From: Aequorivita sublithincola DSM 14238
Lineage (GTDB): Bacteria > Bacteroidota > Bacteroidia > Flavobacteriales > Flavobacteriaceae
Assembly (NCBI RefSeq): GCF_000265385.1
Contig: NC_018013.1
Location: 186,001 to 250,000, forward strand
Length of the DNA: 64,000 bases
Direction of reading: 5' to 3'
Part shown: one piece after another, positions 7,548 to 15,404 of the stretch
Layout of the letters: each line of letters starts with the position of its first letter
Numbering within the stretch: position 1 is the first letter of the stretch
Notes under the pieces: generated by a model
Told to the model about the DNA's origin: nothing
The model's input: only the letters and a program-made list of their open reading frames with translations
The model's database searches: none
Made by a program: the position numbers and the translations under genes

Positions 7548-9071
7548 GTGCAAATTTCAGAGGAGGAATTCAATTCCACAAAAACAGATCGAATTGCAGA
7601 ACAGACTTACCTTAAAACCGTTAAAGCTTTTCCTTCAATAAAAAATTCAGACTTTGACGGGTATAATCTTTCGCTCTCAGAAATAAAAGCCGAAAATGTT
7701 CAAATAGTCCGAGCGCCCCAACAAGACCTGCAACCTTATCTTGGGGATATTCGATTTACCCTTTATGGTAAAATTAGCAAGACGGAATTATTTTCAGAAT
7801 ATGTAGAAGTTGAAGAAGGATCCCCTGTGAATTTCCTTCCAATTCCAGATAATGATCCAACCATTCATACTGACGAGCCAACTATTTCTGAGAATGACCC
7901 ACCTATTCCGACGCCTCGAGTCAATAGCGGATGTTTTGACGGATGTTTTACAAGCCTTGGATATCTCTTTGCTCTAATTCCATTAATTGGATTACTTTTC
8001 TTTTTTACAAGCATTGGTTGGTTGCCAACTATCATAATTCTCATAATTGCCTTATTGGTTTGGTTAATTAACAGATTTCCCTCTTTTGGAAACACCATTG
8101 GAAGCAGCCTTGGCTGTGTGCCAAGAATATTTTCAGGTATATTTTCAGTAGGTTTCTTTTTATTGATAGGTTGGGCATTGCTTTCCATGATTATGAAAGG
8201 ATGCGGAAACGGGTCATCCAATAGTACTTTTCAACCTCCAACCCCAGTGGTGGAAGAAACCGAAAATCTTCAAAAAGAAAAGATAATCAAAACAAAAAAT
8301 GATGAATTTTCGGATAACCGCGGTAATTCCGATGTGCCAGAAGCAATTTATGACACTCTAAATTCAGGAAAAAACGACCCCATTTTTGATACCTTAATAA
8401 TCAATAACAGAGTATGGAAGGACTATCACGGCGACATACATAGAATGGATATTGTGTTATCAAAAAGAGATATCCGTATTAGCAGAAACAACAGAAATCA
8501 AAACTATATGACCAATGGCTTCGGTGGCCTATACCAAGATTTATCCATTTTTAATGATGCGTTGTTGGAAAGGCTATACATTAGCTTAGATTCTTTAAGA
8601 CTTACGAAGACAATGGATGAAAAAACATTCGCGGAAGCTATTGTAAGTATGGTTCAAGATATACCTTATAAACTTATTCTTGAAACAGATTGTGAACAAG
8701 GCGCACAACAATCTCGCTTTGTTATGGAATATCTTAGCCATTGTTCTGAACCCTGTTGCCTAGGCAACACCAAATTCGGGGTACAGTCTCCACCCGAGTT
8801 TTTAGGTAATCTTTATGGTGATTGTGATACAAGAACCCTATGCCTATATACCATTCTAAAACATTTTGATTACGACGTCGGAATAATAAATAGCAACCAA
8901 TTGGCACACAGCATGCTCGCTATTAATTTACCTTATGAAGGAGTATTTAAACTATATAACAACAAGAGATACTATTTGTGGGAAACAACCAATGTAGGCT
9001 TTGTGCCAGGTTACGTATCACCAGATTATAATAATATGAATTTGTGGGAAATGACATTAACTTCTAAATAA
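7548..9071 (+). CDS. Membrane-anchored transglutaminase-like cysteine protein
   Basis: From the GTG at 7548 the protein has 507 residues: a soluble N-terminal part (1-125), hydrophobic helices (about 136-158, 160-175 and 198-214) and a large C-terminal domain. That domain carries Cys426 in YGDCDTRT, His454 in LAHSMLAI and Glu479 in LWETTN, the order and spacing expected of a transglutaminase-like catalytic triad. The frame stays open back to 7380 and the upstream residues (PLKKLVEIKKERIKEI and on) look like real protein, yet they contain no ATG, GTG or TTG. The true start is therefore uncertain; CTG at 7383 or a frameshift from the previous gene is possible. The substrate is unknown. Confidence 0.65.
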   Translation: MQISEEEFNSTKTDRIAEQTYLKTVKAFPSIKNSDFDGYNLSLSEIKAENVQIVRAPQQDLQPYLGDIRFTLYGKISKTELFSEYVEVEEGSPVNFLPIPDNDPTIHTDEPTISENDPPIPTPRVNSGCFDGCFTSLGYLFALIPLIGLLFFFTSIGWLPTIIILIIALLVWLINRFPSFGNTIGSSLGCVPRIFSGIFSVGFFLLIGWALLSMIMKGCGNGSSNSTFQPPTPVVEETENLQKEKIIKTKNDEFSDNRGNSDVPEAIYDTLNSGKNDPIFDTLIINNRVWKDYHGDIHRMDIVLSKRDIRISRNNRNQNYMTNGFGGLYQDLSIFNDALLERLYISLDSLRLTKTMDEKTFAEAIVSMVQDIPYKLILETDCEQGAQQSRFVMEYLSHCSEPCCLGNTKFGVQSPPEFLGNLYGDCDTRTLCLYTILKHFDYDVGIINSNQLAHSMLAINLPYEGVFKLYNNKRYYLWETTNVGFVPGYVSPDYNNMNLWEMTLTSK

Positions 9072-9077
9072 TTAACT

Positions 9078-9578
9078 ATGAAAACCTCAATCCTTGAAAT
9101 TACAGTTGCATTACTTTTTAGTGTCCTATTTTATATTCTATACTTAAAATTTGCCATACTAAGAGTTTATAAAAAATACGATTTTGAAATAACCAATGTC
9201 TCCGCTGCCATTTATACAACAACTTTAAGCATCGCATTTATTCTAATATACACAGCCATGCCCCAATCCGTTCTCTACGCATACGGTATTATTAAAATGA
9301 ATTCTATATCCACACTACCCCTATGGAAATCATTTGCTCCTTTATTGGGTCAGTATCTATTACTATTAGTTGTAGTTTATTTTCTTCTTGTATTTATAAG
9401 CCGCTATATATTCAAATTATTTATTGGTAAAGAAGGTATATATAATAGGATTGTAAATGAAGAACGAATAAAAGTTATTTTCTTTTCTATGATAACTATT
9501 TCCATTTCAATAATTACAAGGTACTTTGTAGAGCAAATTGCCCAACAAATGATTCCAATAAGTAATTCAATCTTTTAA
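9078..9578 (+). CDS. Small integral membrane protein, four helices
   Basis: A 166-residue protein with four predicted membrane helices (about 5-27, 43-65, 88-112 and 135-160) in a two-plus-two arrangement. This vaguely recalls DUF350-type proteins, but I cannot confirm that. It lies 6 bases after the transglutaminase-like gene and 3 bases before the nuclease gene, so it belongs to the same run. The function is unknown. Confidence 0.55.
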   Translation: MKTSILEITVALLFSVLFYILYLKFAILRVYKKYDFEITNVSAAIYTTTLSIAFILIYTAMPQSVLYAYGIIKMNSISTLPLWKSFAPLLGQYLLLLVVVYFLLVFISRYIFKLFIGKEGIYNRIVNEERIKVIFFSMITISISIITRYFVEQIAQQMIPISNSIF

Positions 9579-9581
9579 AAT

Positions 9582-10064
9582 TTGAAAAATATAACTTTAT
9601 TAATCTTATTACTTTCTTTCATTCCTTGCCTCTCCCAAACCCTAACAGGTAAAGTAGTAGGAATAATGGACGGCGACACCTTTAAACTCCTAACCCAAGA
9701 TTCCACAGTAATAAAAGTGCGACTAGCAAACATAGACTGCCCCGAAAAAAAGCAACCATTCTCCAATAGAGCTAAAGAATTTACTTCACAGAGCATTTTT
9801 GGAAAAATGGTCTGCATTGATGTTTTAAAAAAAGACAGATATAGGCGCAGTATTGCCAATGTATTCTATAACGATTCACTAAATTTAAGCTCCCAATTAG
9901 TAAAAAACGGTTTGGCTTGGCATTACATAAAATATTCCAAGGATGTAGAACTCCAAAAAATAGAGGACAAGGCAAGAAAAAACAAAATAGGTCTCTGGCA
10001 AGATCCAAAGGCAATTCCGCCCTGGGAATGGCGAGATAATAAAAAGAAAAAAATCAAAAAATGA
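9582..10064 (+). CDS. Secreted thermonuclease (SNase) family protein
   Basis: A 160-residue protein with start codon TTG at 9582 followed by a signal peptide (about 1-18, cut after PCLSQ). It has the staphylococcal nuclease fold pattern: GKVVGIMDGDTFKL, VRLANIDCPE, then KDRYRRSIANVF and NGLAWHYIKYS near the C-terminus. The catalytic Arg and acidic residues (R in KVRLANID, D in MDGDT, R in RYRRS) appear present, so it should cut nucleic acid outside the cytoplasm. Its end overlaps the next gene by four bases. Confidence 0.85.
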   Translation: MKNITLLILLLSFIPCLSQTLTGKVVGIMDGDTFKLLTQDSTVIKVRLANIDCPEKKQPFSNRAKEFTSQSIFGKMVCIDVLKKDRYRRSIANVFYNDSLNLSSQLVKNGLAWHYIKYSKDVELQKIEDKARKNKIGLWQDPKAIPPWEWRDNKKKKIKK

Positions 10065-10432
10065 AATTTTTCCAACTACTCCTATTTCTGATTTTCATAG
10101 GCTGCTCCACCAAAAGCCCCGCCCAAACAGTTTACACCACCAAAACAGGCGAAAAATACCACACAGCCACCTGCCATTATCTCAAATACTCTAAAAAAGA
10201 AATCACACTGGAGCAAGCCATCAACCTAGGCTACCAAGCCTGTTCTGTTTGCAATCCAAACTCCAGTCCAAAGCAGATACAAAATTTGGTGTCACAGTCA
10301 AACCAAAACACATCATCGCAAGAAACCGCTACCCAAAAAACCACCGCCACCCAGTGCACCAGCAAAACAAAGGCCGGCAAGCGTTGCAAACGTATGACCA
10401 AAAATGCCTCAGGACGTTGCTATCAACATTAA
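10061..10432 (+). CDS. Cys-rich lipoprotein with DUF5763-like C-terminus
   Basis: A 123-residue lipoprotein: signal and lipobox FIGCS, then a domain VYTTKTGEKYHTATCHYL through ACSVCNP, seen in proteins linked to secreted nucleases, and a C-terminal Cys-rich patch (QCTSKTKAGKRCKRMTK through GRCYQH) that fits DUF5763. The cysteines and histidines could form metal sites. It overlaps the thermonuclease stop by four bases, which suggests a shared function at the cell envelope. It is the last gene of the ten-gene run. Confidence 0.75.
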   Translation: MKFFQLLLFLIFIGCSTKSPAQTVYTTKTGEKYHTATCHYLKYSKKEITLEQAINLGYQACSVCNPNSSPKQIQNLVSQSNQNTSSQETATQKTTATQCTSKTKAGKRCKRMTKNASGRCYQH

Positions 10433-10452
10433 TGCGATTAATTTAGCAGTCG

Positions 10453-10632
10453 GGCAACCTCAATAAAAATTTGAAATTATCAGCGCATTTCAAATTTACT
10501 CGGTAACCTTGAACCCCTTCACCTACCTATCCACATTAAATAAAATCATCACGGTATCCGAGTGAATTTTAGTGAGCGAAGCGAAATAAAATTCGCCTGT
10601 GCTGAGCTCGCCGAAGAATTACGAGGTTACCA
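10453..10632. repeat. Two inverted hairpin repeats (REP-like), opposite orientations
   Basis: One copy at about 10453-10507 is in reverse orientation (GGCAACCTCAA ... TTTACTCGGTAACC) and one at about 10550-10632 is forward (CACGGTATCCGAGTGAATTTT ... CGAGGTTACC). The forward copy contains a second common unit, CCTGTGCTGAGCTCGCCGAAG. Both resemble the array at 17.4-20.2 kb. They fill the gap between the ten-gene run and the next small gene. Confidence 0.7.
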
Positions 10633-10749
10633 AATTCCAAAAAACCCGACGAATGAATATTTTTAAATTCATATACTAATTCAAAAAGGGAGTGAAGCTT
10701 AAAATATAATTTCAAACTCCACTCCCATCCCAATAAGAATAAATGCTTA

Positions 10750-10896
10750 TTACTTGCACCCATTTTTATCACAAGTAATTTTATCATTGGTGTTTACCCA
10801 ATGGTCTTCTTCTTCCTTGGTATCGGTTCCACATCCCGTGCTCCCGCCTTTATGTCCACTGTGGACAATTCCTGTTGGTGTGTGTTTTACTGCCAT
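10750..10896 (-). CDS. Small Cys/His-rich peptide, 48 residues
   Basis: An open frame from ATG at 10896 to TAA at 10750-10752. It begins MAVKHTPTGIVHSGHKGGST and ends DKITCDKNGCK, with three cysteines and three histidines. There is no signal peptide. It is supported by its place directly downstream of the divergent operator-promoter at 10925-10998 and by regular codon use. The function is unknown. Confidence 0.55.
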   Translation of the reverse strand: MAVKHTPTGIVHSGHKGGSTGCGTDTKEEEDHWVNTNDKITCDKNGCK

Positions 10897-10924
10897 AATT
10901 TTGAGATTTAAATTGTTAATAAAA

Positions 10925-10998
10925 CTAATATACCTTCCAAATTTTAGCTTTCCTTACGGTTTCCCGTAACTACGTTACTATTTTCCAAAGTAATTTTA
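10925..10998. promoter_or_regulatory. Operator-promoter site 4, divergent
   Basis: TTACGG-TTTC-CCGTAA at 10954-10969. At 21 bases on the plus side lies TAATTTTA (10991-10998), one mismatch from TAnnTTTG. At 21 bases on the minus side lies TATATTAG (10932-10925), also one mismatch. Small genes start on both sides (11022 plus, 10896 minus), so one symmetric operator may serve two promoters. Confidence 0.65.
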
Positions 10999-11021
10999 TG
11001 CATATTAATTTAAACAATAAA

Positions 11022-11165
11022 ATGATGGAAAAAATCCAAGCAATTAAACCCGGTCCTAAACCAAAAAAAGAGGATGGGACACCAGACGAGAGAAGACGTG
11101 TTACACCGGAGACAAAACCTAAACACCCCGGATTAAAACCGCACAAGCACAAGCCCAAAGATTAA
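11022..11165 (+). CDS. Small Lys/Pro-rich peptide, 47 residues
   Basis: An open frame with two adjacent ATGs (11022 and 11025) and TAA at 11163-11165. The product is strongly basic and rich in Pro, with repeats such as KPGPKPKK and KPKHPGLKPHKHKPKD. It probably lacks stable structure. It follows the plus side of divergent operator site 4 and is closed by a clear terminator at 11182, which supports expression. The function is unknown. Confidence 0.55.
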   Translation: MMEKIQAIKPGPKPKKEDGTPDERRRVTPETKPKHPGLKPHKHKPKD

Positions 11166-11181
11166 CTTAGTTAGCCTAGAG

Positions 11182-11216
11182 TTAAAAGCCTCTGTATTAA
11201 GAGGCTTTTAATTTTA
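11182..11216 (+). terminator. Rho-independent terminator after the Lys/Pro-rich peptide
   Basis: Perfect 12-bp stem TTAAAAGCCTCT (11182-11193) with AGAGGCTTTTAA (11200-11211), a loop of 6 and then TTTT. It can also serve the convergent lipoprotein gene on the minus strand. Confidence 0.8.
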
Positions 11217-11257
11217 AATCAATTCGGTTGTTGGTTTTAGGCAGGCCCTTCTAACTT

Positions 11258-11524
11258 TTATCTTCTTGCAGCAGAACCTCCACCGCCAAGTCCTCCTATT
11301 CCAAAAATAAACCCCAACCAATAAGTAAATCCAGTATTATTTTCTGCATAAATTCCAATATCAGCACCAAATAACTTACCCACGAGAGAAAATATAATGA
11401 TGAAGCCATGCCACAATCCCGAAAAAAACCCACATTTACTGTATGTGTAGTCAGCTGGAGCACAGGAGGTGGCACAAGTCAGTGTGATGAGGAGCAAGAG
11501 AAATATAATTTTTTGACTTTTCAT
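11258..11524 (-). CDS. Small lipoprotein, GFFSGLWHGF type
   Basis: An 88-residue protein with a signal and lipobox ending ATSC (Cys about 21). The mature part contains CGFFSGLWHGFIIIFSLVG, an IGIYAENNTGFTYWLGF segment and a Gly-rich GIGGLGGGG tail. It belongs to a widespread family of small lipoproteins of unknown function. The start lies 27 bases after the TATTTTTG box of operator-promoter site 5. Confidence 0.7.
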   Translation of the reverse strand: MKSQKIIFLLLLITLTCATSCAPADYTYSKCGFFSGLWHGFIIIFSLVGKLFGADIGIYAENNTGFTYWLGFIFGIGGLGGGGSAARR

Positions 11525-11550
11525 TTTTGTATTAGTTAATTATTGTACTC

Positions 11551-11595
11551 CAAAAATAAAACAATCGCAAAGCCATCTTTTACGGAAAACCGTAA
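11551..11595 (-). promoter_or_regulatory. Operator-promoter site 5
   Basis: Palindrome TTACGG-AAAA-CCGTAA at 11580-11595. Reading the minus strand, 21 bases later comes TATTTTTG (11558-11551), a perfect TAnnTTTG box, upstream of the lipoprotein at 11524. Confidence 0.8.
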
Positions 11596-11620
11596 TTCAA
11601 AACTTTTAAAAAGGTAGTAA

Positions 11621-12547
11621 TTACTTTTGTTGCTCAATCAACCCCCTAATTTCTTCTGCTCCCTTTAATTCAGGCTTTATTTTTAAGGCATTGTCAATGT
11701 TTTTAATCATATCCCTAAGAACACGGTTTGAATTAGGTTGTTTTTTAACCAGCGTGATTGCGTTAATATAAGTTTCTGTACCCTCTATTTCCTTGTCAAG
11801 TATCAGTTGAGCAAGCCCTTTAGTAGCTAAAACCCACCCCAATTCATATTCAGCCATTGCTTTATCACAATATTCAACACATTTATCATATGCTCCATTA
11901 TCAAATTGTGTTTTTGCCAAGACGCCATACATTTCTGCTTTTTCTTGTTCCTCCGTTTTTGCAATCTTTATTCTAGTTTCGGTAATTGCTACTACTTCAA
12001 TATTTATTTTAATTGCATCCAGTGAACTGGGGTTCATTAAGCCTAAATAGCAAGTGCCTCGTTTTATATCATCAACTTTTACAATTGCTTGTTTTGTGTT
12101 TTGCACCATTCCTTCTGGATATTGAAGAAAGGTTCCACCATTCGCATCCACTTTTTGTAGAAAAAGTTGCACATTTATTTGATCTACTAAGTAAATATCA
12201 ACAGCAGCTACTCCTTCTGGTACCTTAACTATAGAAATAGTTTGTGAAGTAAGGCCACTTGGATCCATTAGCATAGAGGCCAGCTGTATAGCCAAGTTAA
12301 GATTTCCAGTACCGCTTTCCCCTTTAGTAGTAGTAAAGCTATAGTACCATTCCACCGTATTAGGAGGCAAATCAATCTTTATAGAGGTGCGAGATTTTCC
12401 TCCAAACTCTGCACGTGTTCCACCATTGAGGTAAATGTCTCTACTATCAATCAATTTTTTGGTTTCTCTGACAATTTTAAATTCTTGACCGAAACTAAAC
12501 TGCAACATTGAAATAAAAAACAAGGTGATGATAAGCTTTCTTTTCAT
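11621..12547 (-). CDS. Exported TPR-type protein, unknown role
   Basis: A 308-residue protein with a signal peptide (MKRKLIITLFFISMLQFSFG, cut before QE). The N-terminal half (about 20-190) looks like a beta domain, with DIYLNGGTRAEFGGKSRTSI and IDLPPNTVEWYYSF. The C-terminal part (about 200-308) is helical with TPR-like repeats, including AEMYGVLAKTQFDNGAYDKC. It is controlled by operator-promoter site 6 (box 27 bases upstream). A periplasmic scaffold role is plausible, and no function is known to me. Confidence 0.65.
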   Translation of the reverse strand: MKRKLIITLFFISMLQFSFGQEFKIVRETKKLIDSRDIYLNGGTRAEFGGKSRTSIKIDLPPNTVEWYYSFTTTKGESGTGNLNLAIQLASMLMDPSGLTSQTISIVKVPEGVAAVDIYLVDQINVQLFLQKVDANGGTFLQYPEGMVQNTKQAIVKVDDIKRGTCYLGLMNPSSLDAIKINIEVVAITETRIKIAKTEEQEKAEMYGVLAKTQFDNGAYDKCVEYCDKAMAEYELGWVLATKGLAQLILDKEIEGTETYINAITLVKKQPNSNRVLRDMIKNIDNALKIKPELKGAEEIRGLIEQQK

Positions 12548-12573
12548 TGGAGATTTCTAAGCATTCATATTTT

Positions 12574-12618
12574 CAAATGTAATTATAAATGTACAAAGCA
12601 GTTTACGGAAAACCGTAA
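12574..12618 (-). promoter_or_regulatory. Operator-promoter site 6
   Basis: Palindrome TTACGG-AAAA-CCGTAA at 12603-12618. On the minus strand a 21-base gap leads to TACATTTG (12581-12574). The exported TPR gene starts at 12547. Confidence 0.8.
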
Positions 12619-12635
12619 AAGCGTGCATTTTAATC

Positions 12636-12774
12636 GGGGAGAATACCAAATATAAAATTTTTTGTTAAATAAAGTGGCTATCTATTTAATCTTTAGAAGA
12701 TAACCAAAAAAAGCCTCTTAAAGCGGCTTATATTAGTTTGGTTTTTAAAAATTATGGGGTTGTGCAGGGTTTCT
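12636..12774. repeat. Intergenic module copy A (paired with 14003-14141)
   Basis: About 139 bases similar to the module at 14003-14141. Shared blocks include GGGAGAATACCAAATATAAA, AAGCGGCWTATATT and AATTATGGGSTTGTGCA. It lies between the stop of the 347-residue gene and operator site 6. On the minus strand it holds an imperfect terminator (AAGCC/GGCTT, 12729-12711, followed by T7) and an extra TATATTTG box at 12654-12647. Confidence 0.7.
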
Positions 12775-12780
12775 GTTTGC

Positions 12781-13824
12781 TTAATGCTTATTCGAGGTAT
12801 TTAATTCCAATGCCATTTTAATAAAATCAGAAATACTCTTTCCCATAATCGCCATTCCAGCATCATGGGGATTTTCCAATTTATATCGTCCTTTAGCAGA
12901 GCCATTCAATGCGTAATCGTGTCCATCGATAGTAATAATACACCAGTGCCTTTGCCGACACTCAATTATCACATCATCTGCGTAAAATGGCCAATCTCCA
13001 TCATATTCTGATTTATTAATTTTTTTCCATTTGAAGTTAGGATCTGTTTTTCGTTGAACTTCATCGACAACTGTTCGTCTATGTACCTTTTTTGGCGTCT
13101 CTTTATATTTGGTTGTTTGTTTTCTATAATCTTTTGTTCCAAAATCTTTATCGTACAGCAATCCAAAATCCATAAAAGTCGAAGCCGTTATTGCCAATCC
13201 TCGTTGACCTAAACACTTAAATACAAATTGTCTTGAAAGTGCGGAAACAAATTTTTCAAATATGATGATTATGTGGTTCGAAATTTTGTGATATACTTCT
13301 TGAGCCAAATCAAGGTCTATGAGATTTTCATAATCATTTGAAGTAAGAATACTGTTCTCAAATTTTTCCCAGAGTTTATTTGTGTTAACTCCAATTTTGC
13401 TATTATCTGTAATTATATCGAAATTATGATAGCGAGATAGTTTGCCAAACTCTGAAAGAATAAACAGCAATTGACGTAATTCGGAATCATTTTTTATAAA
13501 ATCCTCGTCTAAATCATATTGCGTTCGGTTAAAATCAAAATAATAATTATCAATTATTTCGCTCAACAATTTCTCTAAATCGTGCCCTAATTCTTTAAGA
13601 TATTTGAAATTCGGAAGTTCTTTGTGCAGATGGAAATGACCTAAGCAAATATATGCTTTCATAAATCTTTCAAAACCCTGCGATAAAAGCTGAAAGGGAA
13701 GAAAGTAAAAACTGTTACTCAAGTTTATATTTTGTAATTCGCCGAAACCTAGTTTAATTAGCTTATCGGACGTTTCAAACTCTTCCAAAAGCACAAAATA
13801 TTTAAGGTTTTCAATTTCAGCCAT
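12781..13824 (-). CDS. HEPN-like helical protein, unknown
   Basis: A 347-residue soluble protein. The N-terminal half is helical and has the look of a HEPN domain: QGFERFMKAYICLGHF, then KELGHDLEKLLSEI near residue 80, a 'KA ... GHdL' pattern typical of that fold. I do not see a clear RxxxxH RNase motif. The C-terminal part (about 255-347) contains a Trp-rich region with ADDVIIECRQRHWCI. Expression would come from operator-promoter site 7. A conflict or defence role is possible but not shown. Confidence 0.55.
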   Translation of the reverse strand: MAEIENLKYFVLLEEFETSDKLIKLGFGELQNINLSNSFYFLPFQLLSQGFERFMKAYICLGHFHLHKELPNFKYLKELGHDLEKLLSEIIDNYYFDFNRTQYDLDEDFIKNDSELRQLLFILSEFGKLSRYHNFDIITDNSKIGVNTNKLWEKFENSILTSNDYENLIDLDLAQEVYHKISNHIIIIFEKFVSALSRQFVFKCLGQRGLAITASTFMDFGLLYDKDFGTKDYRKQTTKYKETPKKVHRRTVVDEVQRKTDPNFKWKKINKSEYDGDWPFYADDVIIECRQRHWCIITIDGHDYALNGSAKGRYKLENPHDAGMAIMGKSISDFIKMALELNTSNKH

Positions 13825-13941
13825 AAGATTCTTTCAACATTGAGAACAACTTTTTTATATGCCCTATTTATTATCTTTTATATAATTACCGATATGCTAA
13901 GTGCTAATATGCTTTTAATTTGCCTATGAGCCATATTTATG

Positions 13942-13986
13942 CAAATATAGAACAAACAAAAACTCACACATTACGGAAATCCGTAA
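13942..13986 (-). promoter_or_regulatory. Operator-promoter site 7
   Basis: TTACGG-AAAT-CCGTAA at 13971-13986. On the minus strand 21 bases lead to TATATTTG (13949-13942). The HEPN-like gene starts at 13824, leaving a leader of about 110 bases. Confidence 0.8.
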
Positions 13987-14002
13987 AGGGGCTTATTTAA
14001 CT

Positions 14003-14141
14003 AGGGAGAATACCAAATATAAAATTTTTGCCGAATTAAATGGTAAACTATTTCATTTTAAGAAGTTATCAAAAAATAAACAATGGAAAGCGGCATATAT
14101 TTTTTTTAGTTTTTAAGAATTATGGGCTTGTGCAACGGTTA
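14003..14141. repeat. Intergenic module copy B (paired with 12636-12774)
   Basis: Second copy of the module, in the same place relative to the next operator (site 7). It carries the same TATATTTG box at 14021-14014 on the minus strand and the same ATTATGGGCTTGTGCA block at the far end, directly against the truncated DUF4238 gene. Confidence 0.7.
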
Positions 14142-14399
14142 CTATCTTTGTTTTACGACTTTTTTAATAAAGTATTTTAAGTATTCTTCATTTAAGTCTT
14201 TCTCCAATGAAATATAGTCAAGGTTTCCATTGTCATATTTTGAATTCAAATCTATTTCACTACAAACTGATTTACTAGTTGTTTTGAAGTAGTGATTATC
14301 TAAAAGTTTATCGTAGATGAAAAATTTTCCCTTTTCGGAATTGAAAAAGTTATTTATATGAACTTGAGATACAAAATGATGGTTTCTAGGGATACTCAT
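14142..14399 (-). CDS. Truncated DUF4238 protein
   Basis: The start at 14399 gives MSIPRNHHFVSQVHINNFF, the typical DUF4238 N-terminus, followed by KGKFFIYDK. An ATG at 14414 adds five residues. DUF4238 proteins are usually about 250-350 residues, and this one stops after 85, exactly where the intergenic module copy B begins. It is therefore probably a 3'-truncated remnant, perhaps cut by recombination between modules. Its promoter, operator site 8, is intact. Confidence 0.6.
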   Translation of the reverse strand: MSIPRNHHFVSQVHINNFFNSEKGKFFIYDKLLDNHYFKTTSKSVCSEIDLNSKYDNGNLDYISLEKDLNEEYLKYFIKKVVKQR

Positions 14400-14503
14400 T
14401 CGAATGTTGCACAACTTTTTTATACTACCAACTTAGCTAGGTTTAGTTCTCCAATAGGGTTGTCAATGCACAAATTTTTAAAAATTTTTCTTTAATTTGT
14501 TTC

Positions 14504-14548
14504 CAAATTTATAACAAATACAAAACTAACCACGACGGTAAACCGTAA
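14504..14548 (-). promoter_or_regulatory. Operator-promoter site 8 (one degenerate half)
   Basis: CGACGG-TAAA-CCGTAA at 14533-14548; the outer two bases of the left half differ from TTACGG. The -7 box TAAATTTG (14511-14504) is perfect and again 21 bases away. It drives the truncated DUF4238 gene. Confidence 0.7.
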
Positions 14549-14575
14549 AGAGATTTTTTAATCTTAGAGTGGAAT

Positions 14576-15271
14576 TTATTTAACATTATGTTTCTCATAT
14601 ATACTTTCACAAAGTTTTGAAACAAATTCTTGCATAGCATACTTAACGAATTGGAGTTCGGAAGACGAATATTGAATTTTTTCGTTTGGTTCAATTTGGA
14701 GCTTAATATCTCTTGGCCTTGCTGGATTTATCTGATTAATAAATTTCTGATCCGCGAAACCCAATGAATGCACTATTGCATGTCTTGAACATTGAGCCAA
14801 TATTATAGTATTACAGATTGAATCCTTTTTTATTTCAATATTAAGATATTTCTTATATGTTTTCATAATAGAATTCATATTTTGGAAATTGACATCATTG
14901 TTTTGCTTTATCAATTTTATATCTAAATCGGGTCTTTGATTATGGGAATTTAATCTGTAAATCGTATGCTTAAAAATGTCATCAACTATAGAGGTGAAAT
15001 ATGAAACTTGTAAAACCAAGCATGAATTGAACATTGAAAGATATTTAATTCTCAGTGAGTTATTTTCTCTAACCGTTTTCATAGTCTGCAAAGTTCCTTC
15101 AGCTAAATACAAAGGGTTATTTATTTCAAAGGGGCCAGATTTTAATCTTTCATTTAAATTTTCAATATGATTTATACATAAATCAAGAATGATTTTATCA
15201 AATGATATTAATTCATCCACTGTTCGTAAATGTTCATCAAAACGGTCTTCAATTTTTTGTAATGTATTCAT
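14576..15271 (-). CDS. HEPN-type protein with RxxxxH motif
   Basis: A 231-residue, mostly helical protein. Near the C-terminus it has ILAQCSRHAIVHSLGF, with Arg163 and His168 in the RxxxxH spacing of HEPN ribonucleases (compare RHxxVH in RiboL-PSP-HEPN relatives). That suggests an RNA-cleaving toxin or effector, though activity cannot be seen from sequence. It follows operator-promoter site 9 and lies downstream of an XRE regulator gene on the same strand, an arrangement that might be a toxin with its own control gene. Confidence 0.6.
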   Translation of the reverse strand: MNTLQKIEDRFDEHLRTVDELISFDKIILDLCINHIENLNERLKSGPFEINNPLYLAEGTLQTMKTVRENNSLRIKYLSMFNSCLVLQVSYFTSIVDDIFKHTIYRLNSHNQRPDLDIKLIKQNNDVNFQNMNSIMKTYKKYLNIEIKKDSICNTIILAQCSRHAIVHSLGFADQKFINQINPARPRDIKLQIEPNEKIQYSSSELQFVKYAMQEFVSKLCESIYEKHNVK

Positions 15272-15313
15272 TTAATAATATTATTGAGGCTTATTACAAT
15301 GAATGTTATTTTT

Positions 15314-15358
15314 CAAATATAAAACAAACACAAACCCACCCATTACGGAAAACTGTAG
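15314..15358 (-). promoter_or_regulatory. Operator-promoter site 9 (one degenerate half)
   Basis: TTACGG-AAAA-CTGTAG at 15343-15358, with two changes in the right half. The TATATTTG box lies at 15321-15314, with the same 21-base gap. It precedes the HEPN gene at 15271. Confidence 0.7.
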
Positions 15359-15404
15359 GAGTGGGTTTAATATTGGGGAGAATAATAAGTACTTCTTAAT
15401 TTAT

